Shown here: positions 1-7,160 of the stretch, one piece after another
Numbering within the stretch: position 1 is the first letter of the stretch
Layout of the letters: every line of letters starts with the position of its first letter
Origin: Clostridia bacterium
GTDB taxonomy: Bacteria > Bacillota > Clostridia > DUPQ01
Length of the DNA stretch: 12,706 bases
NCBI GenBank assembly: GCA_030592355.1
Contig: JAUVJE010000050.1
Span: forward strand, 1-12,706
Direction: 5' to 3'
The notes under the pieces: model-generated
What the model was told of the DNA's origin: nothing
Database searches by the model: none
The model's input: only the letters and a program-made list of their open reading frames with translations
Program-made: the position numbers and the translations under genes

Positions 1-360
1 CATCTGATGGCTTGCGCCGTCCTCGCCAACTGATATTCCCGCATGTGTTGCTCCGATTTTTACATTGAGTTTAGGATAGCATATGGAATTTCTCACCTGT
101 TCACAAGCCCTGCCTGCCGCAAATATTGCGAAAGTGCTTGCAAAAGGTATTTTACCACAGGTGGCCATTCCGGCTGCAGCGCACATCATGTTGGCCTCAG
201 CGATACCCATGTTAAAAAATCTATCAGGATACTTTTTCTGAAATAATGCAGTTTTTGTTGATTTGGATAAATCCGCATCAAATACCACTATTCTTTCATT
301 AGTGCCAAATTCTACCAGCGCGTCACCGTATGCTTGTCTGGTTGCGATTTTTTCAGCCAT
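1..360 (-). CDS. Transketolase, C-terminal subunit (partial, runs off the left edge)
   Basis: Only the first 120 codons are present; the gene continues past the window edge in frame. It is the pyrimidine-binding (C-terminal) half of a split transketolase, which with the upstream N-terminal subunit moves two-carbon ketol units between sugar phosphates in the non-oxidative pentose phosphate pathway (cytosol). Seen: MGIAEANMM at residues 51-59, where Glu55 matches the conserved Glu that activates thiamine diphosphate, then the family block STFAIFAAGRACEQVRNS (75-92) and GEDGASHQ (112-119). The ATG overlaps the stop of the upstream gene by one base (TAATG), and a GGAGGTGG ribosome binding site sits inside the end of that gene, so the two are translationally coupled. 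A dehydrogenase E1-beta or DXS-like protein is less likely because the partner upstream is a transketolase N-half. The exact sugar substrate cannot be read from sequence. Confidence 0.95.
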   Translation of the reverse strand, partial: MAEKIATRQAYGDALVEFGTNERIVVFDADLSKSTKTALFQKKYPDRFFNMGIAEANMMCAAAGMATCGKIPFASTFAIFAAGRACEQVRNSICYPKLNVKIGATHAGISVGEDGASHQM

Positions 361-1205
361 TATTCCACCTCCAGCTTCGCCATATATTCATTAAGTTCCT
401 TCATGGCTATATTGTATTGTTTTTCATTAGGCGCCATTCCATGCCATCCGGCTTCGCCTTCCATATAAGATACGCCTTTGCCTTTTATTGTTTCCGCTAC
501 TATTACGGTAGGTTTGCCTTTTGTGTTTTTCGCCTGTTCAACTGCGCCTTCAATGGCTTCGAAATCATGTCCGTCAATTGAAATAACATTCCAACCAAAA
601 GCCTTGAATTTTTCAACAACCGATTCCGGACACATGATATCAGAAATATTTCCATCGATCTGAAGCCCGTTGTGGTCCAAAAACGCCGTAAGGTTATCGA
701 GTTTGTAGTGAGCAGCGGACATAAAGGCTTCCCAAACCTGTCCTTCTTCTATCTCTCCGTCCCCCAACAGTGAATAAACGCGATAATCTTTCTTATCCAG
801 TTTACCTGCGAGAGACATTCCGACCGCCGCAGAAATGCCCTGTCCCAGAGAACCGGTGGACATATCAACACCCGGCACATCTTTCATACTGGGATGACCC
901 TGCAGATAACTATCAATGCTTCGAAACCCAACAAGATCTTCTTCAGGGAAGAATCCGCGAACCGCTAAGGCGGCATAAAGGCCCGGGGCGCAATGTCCCT
1001 TTGAAAGAACGAACCTGTCTCTGTCCTCCCACTTTGGGTTAGCAGCATCAAGTCTCATTTCTTTTATAAACAGATATGTGAATATTTCAGCACTTGACAA
1101 CGATCCCCCGGGGTGTCCGCTAGAAGCACTATAGACTTCTGTAACAATGTGTTTTCTTATTACTGTTGCTTTTTTCTTTAAATCTAAAAGCGTTTGTTTA
1201 TCCAT
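360..1205 (-). CDS. Transketolase, N-terminal (ThDP-binding) subunit
   Basis: This 281-residue protein has the usual length for the N-half of two-gene transketolases common in Clostridia and archaea. It binds the diphosphate of thiamine diphosphate. Seen: SGHPGGSLSSAEI near residues 29-41, LSKGHCAPGLYAAL near 68-81, TGSLGQGISAAVGMS near 117-131, and the ThDP/Mg motif GDGEIEEGQVWE followed by DHNGLQIDG (near 148-185). The start is set by AGGAG nine bases before ATG and by a good promoter about 33 bases further up. The stop overlaps the start of the C-terminal subunit by one base, giving a two-gene operon whose products form one active site. The 5' end directly abuts the decayed yitT gene, inside which its promoter lies. 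Family assignment is firm; whether the pair serves central pentose metabolism or a catabolic sugar pathway is not visible. Confidence 0.96.
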   Translation of the reverse strand: MDKQTLLDLKKKATVIRKHIVTEVYSASSGHPGGSLSSAEIFTYLFIKEMRLDAANPKWEDRDRFVLSKGHCAPGLYAALAVRGFFPEEDLVGFRSIDSYLQGHPSMKDVPGVDMSTGSLGQGISAAVGMSLAGKLDKKDYRVYSLLGDGEIEEGQVWEAFMSAAHYKLDNLTAFLDHNGLQIDGNISDIMCPESVVEKFKAFGWNVISIDGHDFEAIEGAVEQAKNTKGKPTVIVAETIKGKGVSYMEGEAGWHGMAPNEKQYNIAMKELNEYMAKLEVE

Positions 1206-1237
1206 ATTTTTTCTCCTGTTACTATTAATTCACAACA

Positions 1238-1266
1238 AGTATACATTTAGCTGATTTTGTTGTCAA
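1238..1266 (-). promoter_or_regulatory. Sigma-70/sigma-A type promoter of the transketolase operon
   Basis: On the minus strand, TTGACA (1261-1266, perfect -35) is followed after exactly 17 bases by TATACT (1238-1243, five of six -10 bases). Predicted transcription start is near 1231, giving a leader of about 25 bases that carries AGGAG before the ATG at 1205. The -35 box lies within the last codons of the yitT remnant, so it may have been exposed or fixed as that gene decayed. Confidence 0.75.
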
Positions 1267-1897
1267 AACCCTGAAATCCCTTGCCGAGAACCTCATGTAC
1301 ACTGGTAACTACAACAAATGCCTCTGGGTCGGATTCCTTTACGATTCTTTTTATCTCCGGTATATATTTTACCCTTGCTACACAGAATAAAATTTCTTTG
1401 CTATCGCCTGTCCCATGGTAAGATTTAATCCGCTCCTTTTTACAAGTTCTGCAATCAGGTCGGCACCTCCGGTGGTAGCATTAAGACGGAAAATGATACC
1501 CATCCCCACCCCTAAGATCAACCCTCCGAAAAATGCAAATAACAGAGGGTCAATTTCCTGTGTTCTTAGATAAACATTTGCAATACCTGTGAGAAATGGC
1601 GCTGTAAGGGCGATTATAACAGACATTATTACAGTGCCATACAACGTTCGCAACATAATTTCCAACCGAGTTTTACTATTCCGACAATAAAAAGCGGAAG
1701 ATTCAACAACAATATCAATACACCGAGTGGCAGAAATCCATCAATCATATAATTGATTATTGTGGCAAGTCCTGTGATTCCGCCGGGAGCGATTTTATAT
1801 GGGAACAGAAAAATATTGATTCCTACGGCCGCAATTGCCGCCCCAACCCCTATCATAAATATCTTCCGACCGCTTTTGCAAATTTCTTAAATTTCAT
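1247..1897 (-). pseudogene. Decayed YitT-family membrane protein (two frameshifts and an internal deletion)
   Basis: YitT proteins are membrane proteins with an N-terminal multi-helix region and a C-terminal DUF2179 domain; function unknown. Four pieces in changing frames are visible. A start with a GGGGG ribosome site at 1897 encodes about 14 residues (MKFKKFAKAVGRYL), then hits TGA. One frame over, MIGVGAAIAAVGIN... runs from 1856 and ends with KLGWKL. The next frame carries MLRTLYGTV..., with FRLNATTGGADLIAELV, ending at 1378. A third frame gives KEILFCVARVKYIPEIK...EAFVVVTSVHEVLG, a typical DUF2179 end, from about 1399 to the TAA at 1247. Pieces sum to about 215 residues against the usual 280 or so: the segment between MGQAIA and KEILFC (last membrane helices and start of DUF2179, roughly 70 residues) is missing. 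It follows the TPR gene by 22 bases, so it was probably its operon partner. Several lesions make sequencing error an unlikely explanation. Confidence 0.85.
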
Positions 1898-1919
1898 TAC
1901 TTCCCCCTTGCTTGAAGTT

Positions 1920-2723
1920 TTAATTTACATCAATATTAATTTCTTCATGCTTTATTACCGAAAGAATGGTTTCCTCGCACTTCAGCGCTTTATTATAATA
2001 CTGTACAGCCTTTTTTGTATTGCCTGTTTTTTCATTTGACAACCCGATATAGTACAACGCATTAACAGTTCCCGGTTTTTTCCTTGCCAGTATGTTGCCG
2101 ACTTTCAAAGCTCTTTCATATTCTTTTGCATCGCAATAAATTCTTATAAGATTCTCAAGAATAGGGGTGTTTTTATCATTATAACGATATGATTCTTCAC
2201 TGAATTCCCTTGCTTTAGCTATATCTCCGGCTGCAATCATCATTTTCCCCATTACTCCATAATATGATGATGTTCTGAATGTCTCATCCATATGTCTGAG
2301 CATTTGCATCGCTCCAACTAGATTTCCATCTTCTTTCCACTGTAGAACAGCTTCGCAAATGGCCGTTGACATCACAACTGTATCTGCATCGGGAGCATTG
2401 CTTGATTCAGCTAAAACCTCTCTCGCCTGTTGAAATTGTTTATCAAGCATCAATGCGTAAGCATAGGAGATTCGAACTTTTGCTTCTGCTCTGTGTGTTC
2501 GGTATGCTTTTTCATAATATTTTATTGCTTTTTTCAGATTTCCCTTAAGATATTTCCCCTTACCTAAGTATGAATAAAACTTATCACGTTCATTGATGAA
2601 TCTATAAACTAAATATGCGAATAAAATAAAAAGACCTTCTATCAATTCGCCTGTCAGGATAATGAAAACTACAAAAATTGGGAGAACCCAATTTAGTATT
2701 TTTGTATAAAATTCATTTTTCAT
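1920..2723 (-). CDS. Membrane-anchored tetratricopeptide-repeat protein, function unknown
   Basis: 267 residues. Residues 8-43 are hydrophobic and fit two short membrane helices (LNWVLPIFVVFIIL, then GLFILFAYLVYRFI), followed by a positively charged region, so the repeats probably face the cytoplasm. TPR-like helix pairs follow: 52-79 (GKGKYLKGNLKKAIKYYEKA), 82-107 (SYAYALMLDKQFQQAREVL), 156-182 (GVMGKMMIAAGDIAKAREF), 188-213 (LIRIYCDAKEYERALKVG) and 222-250 (ALYYIGLSNEKTGNTKKAV). The stretch at 115-150 is a degenerate unit. TPRs are protein-protein scaffolds; no partner can be named. The start has GGAG five bases upstream. It lies 95 bases after the methyltransferase-like gene and just before the yitT remnant. 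A weak promoter (ATGACC, 17 bases, TAAAAT) can be drawn in that gap, but read-through from upstream is equally possible. No catalytic domain seen. Confidence 0.85.
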   Translation of the reverse strand: MKNEFYTKILNWVLPIFVVFIILTGELIEGLFILFAYLVYRFINERDKFYSYLGKGKYLKGNLKKAIKYYEKAYRTHRAEAKVRISYAYALMLDKQFQQAREVLAESSNAPDADTVVMSTAICEAVLQWKEDGNLVGAMQMLRHMDETFRTSSYYGVMGKMMIAAGDIAKAREFSEESYRYNDKNTPILENLIRIYCDAKEYERALKVGNILARKKPGTVNALYYIGLSNEKTGNTKKAVQYYNKALKCEETILSVIKHEEINIDVN

Positions 2724-2818
2724 TTATTCTCCAATCATTTTACAGAAATTTAATTACCGGTCATTTTATTCTTCTGTGTTTTTCTGAAAGCTTATGCAAA
2801 TTCGTTGTTCAAATTTGA

Positions 2819-3949
2819 TTAGCCCGGCCATTTGTCCCAGAATTTTTTTCTACCTTCGGATGTTACAAGTTTTCCGATTTCTTTTCTTGTCGCTCCGGCG
2901 TCAAACATGCTTTTCGCATTGGTTGCGGCCTCATGAAACGCTTTTACTTTTAATACCGTCGCGTCATCATGCATTAGTCTCGTCACATGAGTAAAAACTT
3001 TATTCGCACCGTCTTCAACCGCTTTGTAAACCCAGTCTCTTACATCCCGCGGGCTCAGGTCTGAGTAGTGGAATGATCCCATTCTCCAGCCGAATGGAAC
3101 CCGGCAGTTGTCTCTGATTAAAATTGGATTTAATTTGTGGGATATAGAAGGGTCGAAAAATGTTATTTTAGCCTGTTCTAAAAAACGCATGGTTTTATAT
3201 GTATGGTCTTCTGTATGAAGGAAACGCTTTCCGGCGGAGGTTCCCTCATAATACATTTCCCAATACGGGAGAACGAACTCTTCGAACTTATCCGGCGGAA
3301 TTAATGAGGCTATGTCGTCACACATTGCACCTTCTTTAGAATTAAATTCCTGCAATCCGTTTATCCTTCGGTAAAACTTTATATATTCAACAGTATTCAG
3401 TGTCAGCATTCTTAGAAATTCATGTAGTTTTTTTGGGTCATCAAATAAATCATAAAAAATGTTCATATCACGAAGCTCATAGGCAGTTGTCAATGGGCCT
3501 TCATACCCCATGCTCCAATTTACGTTATTATCCGGATAAGCTTCCTGCAGCTTCTTCCTGTAATCGAGAAAGAATTGGCCGTCTGCTGTCATTTTATTAA
3601 ACGTCATTGTATTTTTCAAAATTTTTATCCACTCATCAAGGCTCTTGTGCTGATGTTCATAATTTACTTCACCTTCACCGTCCGGGAAAACCAATGGAAC
3701 GCCTAAAAAATTTATATGCCCGTATGATACGGCCGGCGTAGTCATGCCTGCTGGTGACAGGTAATTCCCGAACATCTCTCTGAGTTGCCCGAAGTGCCTG
3801 GGTCTGAATGATTCTATTCCTGCCAGGGGGTTTTTATTATATTCACTTAGGCTGATGCCGGCAATTTCCAGATACGAATACACTGAAGTACCTATGCTCC
3901 AGGTCAACCCCATTTCATCACGGGCCGTTTCATAATTCACTTTAAACAT
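2819..3949 (-). CDS. Uroporphyrinogen decarboxylase/corrinoid methyltransferase superfamily protein (paralogue 1)
   Basis: 376 residues, similar in length to the URO-D/MtaA-type TIM-barrel family. Family landmarks: YGHINFLGVPLVFP (76-89), the GYEGPLTTAYELRD block (148-161), CDDIASLIPPDKFEEFVLPYW (210-230), KRFLHTEDHTYKTMRFLE (241-258), FFDPSIS (264-270) and GSFHYSDLSPRDVRDWV (291-307). In MtaA/MtbA a His-x-Cys motif supplies zinc ligands; here the position reads His245-x-Glu247-Asp-His249, so classic zinc-thiolate methyl transfer to coenzyme M is not supported. True haem-pathway HemE is unlikely because of the divergent N-terminus and the lack of haem neighbours. A role in handling a methylated substrate or a corrinoid is inference. 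The ribosome site AGGGA lies about eight bases before ATG. It lies downstream of a tandem paralogue that shares an identical gap-free layout to residue 249. No corrinoid protein gene is in the window. Confidence 0.8.
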   Translation of the reverse strand: MFKVNYETARDEMGLTWSIGTSVYSYLEIAGISLSEYNKNPLAGIESFRPRHFGQLREMFGNYLSPAGMTTPAVSYGHINFLGVPLVFPDGEGEVNYEHQHKSLDEWIKILKNTMTFNKMTADGQFFLDYRKKLQEAYPDNNVNWSMGYEGPLTTAYELRDMNIFYDLFDDPKKLHEFLRMLTLNTVEYIKFYRRINGLQEFNSKEGAMCDDIASLIPPDKFEEFVLPYWEMYYEGTSAGKRFLHTEDHTYKTMRFLEQAKITFFDPSISHKLNPILIRDNCRVPFGWRMGSFHYSDLSPRDVRDWVYKAVEDGANKVFTHVTRLMHDDATVLKVKAFHEAATNAKSMFDAGATRKEIGKLVTSEGRKKFWDKWPG

Positions 3950-3993
3950 TTATATCTTCCCTATGAGCTCCATATGGCTCCGGCTATTTTATT

Positions 3994-4021
3994 ATTATAT
4001 TAATTAATTATTACCGAACAA
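3994..4021 (-). promoter_or_regulatory. Candidate promoter of methyltransferase-like paralogue 1
   Basis: On the minus strand TTGTTC (4016-4021) is followed after 16 bases by a perfect TATAAT (3994-3999), in an AT-rich 97-base gap between the two paralogues. The -10 is strong and the -35 weak. If used, it would let paralogue 1 be expressed independently of the interrupted paralogue 2. Confidence 0.45.
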
Positions 4022-4046
4022 TCAAAATTACGGCTATTAAACATCC

Positions 4047-5192
4047 TTATTTATTCAAAATATCTTCAGGCCAACGGTCCCAGAATTTCTTTATTCCACC
4101 AGCGGATACAAGTTTCCCGATTTCTTTCCTTGACGCACCCGCATCAATCATGCTTTTTGCATTGACCGCAGCTTCTTGAAATGCTTTTACTTTAGCGATT
4201 GTATCCGGATCAAGCATAATATGCGTGATACCTGTAAATATGTTGCTTGCACCGTCTTCAACCGCTTTATATACCCAATCTTTTACATCCTGCACACTAA
4301 GGTCCGCGTAATGGAAAGAACCCAGCCTCCAGTAGAAAGGCACCCGGCTGTTATCCCTGATCAGCTGCGGATTTAATTTGGGCGATATGGACGGGTCAAA
4401 TGAATTTATATTAATTTTTTCAAGAAAACGCATTGTTTTATATGTATGATCCTCAGTATGTATATGTCTTTTACCGGATGTCACCCCTGAAAAATACATA
4501 TCCCAGTACGGCAGTACTATTTCTTCAAACATATCAGGCGATATCATTGAAGCTATATCGTCGCATATTCCGTGGCCTTCTTCATTGAATTCAGGGATTT
4601 TGTTCACCCTGTGATGAAATTTAGTATATTCAATTATACTTAGCGTCAGAAGTCTTAGGAATTCCTTTATCTTTTCAGGTTCATCATAAAGTCCATAGAA
4701 AAATTCCGTATCCATCAACTCATAAGCAGAGGTAATCGGTCCTTCATAGCTCATGTACCAGTATATATTCCTGTCAGGATATGCTTCCTGCAGCTTCTTC
4801 CTGTAATCAAGAAAAAATAGGCCTTCTTCAGTCATTTCTTTAAATTCAATTTTATTTTTTAATATTTTTATCCACTCATCAATTGATTTGTGCTGATGTA
4901 CATAATTCACTTCGCCTTCACTTTTCGGGAAGACCAGGGGGACTCCAAGAAAATTGATATTCCCATATGATATGTGAGGCGTGCTTGTTATCGGTCGGAT
5001 TACATAGTCTCCGAATATTTCTTTTATCTGATTAAAATATTTATCTTTGTAGATTTCTATTCCTGCCGACGGTGTTTCATTGACTTCATTCAGCTTTATA
5101 TCCGCCAGATTCAAGAGGGACTATATAGAAACTTTTACATCCCATGTAAAACCGGCCTCTTTCCTTGCTGTCTCATAATTAACTTTAAACAT
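4047..5192 (-). CDS. URO-D/corrinoid methyltransferase superfamily protein (paralogue 2), interrupted by in-frame TAG at codon 24
   Basis: The natural start is the ATG at 5192, with GGAGG seven bases upstream and the same opening (MFKVNYETAR) as paralogue 1. Codon 24 is TAG (5121-5123), exactly where paralogue 1 has Tyr24. The frame then stays open to the TAA at 4047, giving 381 codons including the TAG. The two proteins align without gaps to residue 249, with the same His245-x-Glu247-Asp-His249 cluster and shared blocks INFLGVPLVFP, DEWIKILKN, FLDYRKKLQEAYPD and DWVYKAVEDGA. The only alternative start after the TAG is a TTG at 5114 with no ribosome site, which would lose conserved N-terminal residues. 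So this is either a recent one-base nonsense allele (Tyr TAC/TAT to TAG) or a read-through gene. The remaining 357 codons carry no other lesion. The biochemical role is as uncertain as for the paralogue. Confidence 0.75.
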
Positions 5193-5212
5193 ATTGATTC
5201 CTCCACATTCCC

Positions 5213-5242
5213 ATTCTATCACGTAAAAAGTACCTTTGGCAG
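5213..5242 (-). promoter_or_regulatory. Candidate promoter of methyltransferase-like paralogue 2
   Basis: On the minus strand CTGCCA (5237-5242, weak -35) is followed after 18 bases by TAGAAT (5213-5218), and the -10 carries the TG-n extension (TGATAGAAT). The predicted start lies just upstream of the GGAGG ribosome site, giving a very short leader. It sits downstream of the terminator at 5301-5331, so the gene needs its own promoter. Confidence 0.5.
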
Positions 5243-5300
5243 TAAAATTGCTTCGTGTTTTTTTAGCGATTTAAACTATCCCGGGTATTTTTAGGGCAAA

Positions 5301-5331
5301 GAAAAAGCGGGGAGAATTCCCCGCTTTTCTT
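5301..5331 (-). terminator. Intrinsic terminator after the 5'-nucleotidase gene
   Basis: A strong hairpin: GCGGGGA pairs with TCCCCGC around a four-base loop, extended by A/T pairs, and followed on the minus strand by TTTTTCTTTG. The plus-strand side also ends in a T-rich run, so it could act in both directions. It lies about 15 bases past the TAA of the nucleotidase gene and cleanly separates it from the methyltransferase-like genes. Confidence 0.9.
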
Positions 5332-5345
5332 GTGTTTGAATTTTG

Positions 5346-7037
5346 TTAAGGCATAATGAGCTGGTATCCAATGTGAATCATATTTGGATCCGCTATGGTA
5401 TCCGTATTCAACTCATAAATAGCCTGCCATGTAGTGCCGTATGCCACTGCTATTGCAGACAGTGTGTCGCCTGCGACAACAACATAAACATCACCTGACG
5501 GAACCACTGGCACCGTAGATGGTCCTGAGTAACCGGAATCTATAACGAGAATCCTGTTTTCCCTTGTAGGAGCTATAACCCCTCTTTCCTGAATGTACTT
5601 GATTACAACTTCATCGAGCGCATCATATTCATTGACAGTCTCAACTTTCAGCATTTCATAACCATCACCACCTGCAGCCATGAAATCATTTGTAGCAAGT
5701 ATATATTCCATTTCAAGATCCATTGGTTCTCCTCCGATGGTGATATTTACAATCCTGTCGCCAACGGGCCTTGAAATATCAATGGTGTAAGTCATCCCTC
5801 CAACATGGGGGAATTTTCCCGAAGCATCGGGATAAGATGACGTTCCGTGTTCGAGTGCTTCTTTAATTACAGCACCCGTAACACTCTTTGTAATGATATA
5901 GTTGCCAAAAGGCAGCACCGTGATAATCTCTCCCTTGTTTATGTAACCGGGATCAATACTGGCCCTTATTCCTCCACCATTGGTAAGAGCACAATCTGCA
6001 CCGGTTTCTTCAAGCATGGCATTTGTTACAAGGTTGCCCAAATTTGTTTCGCCGGTCCTTACATAAGCTCTTTCTCCTAATAATTCAAATGGTACTAATC
6101 CGACTTCTTCAGACAGAATAACCTCATGACTTGCCTGAATTTCTGCAATAATTGCCGCAACTCCCGAATCTTCTGCTGTTTCAGCTGCATCAGCCTTAGA
6201 AATAAGTGATGCGGACGATGTAACCGTTGTACCGTCAACAGTTATTTCCACAATACCAAAATACTTGCCGTACTCACCTGCTTGTGCAATAAGAGTGCCG
6301 TTTACCACCAATCCTTCAGGAAATACCGTGTGGCTGTGTCCATCGATTATTACATCAATGCCATCAACTTCTTCAGCAACCCTTATGCTTGTGTCCGTGC
6401 TGTCAGCATCAGTACCGAGATGAGCAAGTGCAACAATAACATCTACTGTACCCGTCAATTGATCAACCATTCTTTGTGCAGTTACCACGGAATCTTCAAA
6501 AGTAAGGCCTGCAACATTGTCCGGATGCGTCTTATATGTTGTTTCCGAGGTTGTAAGCCCGAAAACACCTACCGTGACGCCATTCACTGTAAACACCTGG
6601 TATTCATCCAATATCGGATTTCCACTTCCGTCAAGCACATTGGCGCCCAGAATATTAAAATCTGCCATGGCATCCAGCTCCAAAAGTCTCTCATAGCCGT
6701 AATTAAAATCATGATTTCCTGCTACCATTAAATCGTAACCTACCTCATTCATAACAGCTATCATGCTTGCGCCTTCTTCCAAAGTAGAAAAAGTCTGTCC
6801 GTGGACAGCATCACCGGCATCAAAGAGTAAAGCTTCCGGATTAGCTACTCTGTACTCGTCAACAAGTGTTTTTATTTTCGCAAGACCCATACCATCATAC
6901 TTGCCTTCAAGCACCCTTGAATGCAGGTCATTGGTATGAAGAATGGAAATTGTGACCGCTGCTGATGCAGTTGCCGGAATAATGAAGGCAATCAACAAAG
7001 AAACAGTCAACAAAACCGCTAAAATTCTTCTTTTCAA
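5346..7037 (-). CDS. Secreted 5'-nucleotidase/2',3'-cyclic phosphodiesterase family protein with C-terminal LysM
   Basis: 563 residues. A signal peptide is clear (MKRR, hydrophobic 5-20, ATASA near 22-26), so it acts outside the membrane, releasing phosphate and nucleosides from nucleotides. The metallophosphoesterase domain has all the expected metal motifs: HTNDLH (34-39), FDAGD (72-76), GNHDF (107-111), AHLG (205-208) and DGHSH (232-236). The C-terminal nucleotidase domain follows, with NLGNLVTNA (332-340), NGGGIR (353-358) and FMAAGGDGY (452-460). After a Ser/Pro/Val-rich linker (501-516), residues 517-563 form one LysM repeat (YVVVAGDTLSAIAVAYG), which binds peptidoglycan glycan chains and would hold the enzyme at the wall. 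The start is TTG (7035-7037), chosen because AAAGGGG lies eight bases upstream and the signal peptide begins there. It has its own promoter and terminator, so it is monocistronic. Confidence 0.95.
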   Translation of the reverse strand: MKRRILAVLLTVSLLIAFIIPATASAAVTISILHTNDLHSRVLEGKYDGMGLAKIKTLVDEYRVANPEALLFDAGDAVHGQTFSTLEEGASMIAVMNEVGYDLMVAGNHDFNYGYERLLELDAMADFNILGANVLDGSGNPILDEYQVFTVNGVTVGVFGLTTSETTYKTHPDNVAGLTFEDSVVTAQRMVDQLTGTVDVIVALAHLGTDADSTDTSIRVAEEVDGIDVIIDGHSHTVFPEGLVVNGTLIAQAGEYGKYFGIVEITVDGTTVTSSASLISKADAAETAEDSGVAAIIAEIQASHEVILSEEVGLVPFELLGERAYVRTGETNLGNLVTNAMLEETGADCALTNGGGIRASIDPGYINKGEIITVLPFGNYIITKSVTGAVIKEALEHGTSSYPDASGKFPHVGGMTYTIDISRPVGDRIVNITIGGEPMDLEMEYILATNDFMAAGGDGYEMLKVETVNEYDALDEVVIKYIQERGVIAPTRENRILVIDSGYSGPSTVPVVPSGDVYVVVAGDTLSAIAVAYGTTWQAIYELNTDTIADPNMIHIGYQLIMP

Positions 7038-7092
7038 AATATCATCCCCTTTATTAATTTTTTGTTTTTCTTTTGCGTTTGAATATAGAATT

Positions 7093-7121
7093 ATTATACT
7101 ACTATTAACTGTTCCAGTAAA
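7093..7121 (-). promoter_or_regulatory. Promoter of the 5'-nucleotidase gene
   Basis: On the minus strand TTTACT (7116-7121, four of six -35 bases) and a perfect TATAAT (7093-7098) are 17 bases apart. The start of transcription would be near 7086, leaving a leader of about 50 bases with an A-rich stretch before the ribosome site. No hairpin terminator for the upstream yacP gene is visible in the 123-base gap, so some read-through from that operon may also occur. Confidence 0.6.
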
Positions 7122-7160
7122 ACAAATCTACCAATACTTCATGTCTGGTATTTATTCTCC

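Noticed and set aside
2819..3949. Haem-pathway uroporphyrinogen decarboxylase (HemE)
   Set aside because: The N-terminus and active-site region differ, there are tandem copies and no haem genes; superfamily membership only.
3966..3981. CCATATGG-centred near-palindrome before methyltransferase-like paralogue 1 as an operator
   Set aside because: Short, imperfect and seen once; it lies between the -10 and the ribosome site but nothing else supports regulator binding.
5121..5123. Pyrrolysine as the favoured explanation for the in-frame TAG
   Set aside because: No pyl genes are in the window, the position is near the N-terminus and matches Tyr in the paralogue, and der uses TAG as a normal stop. 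Kept only as a possibility to test.
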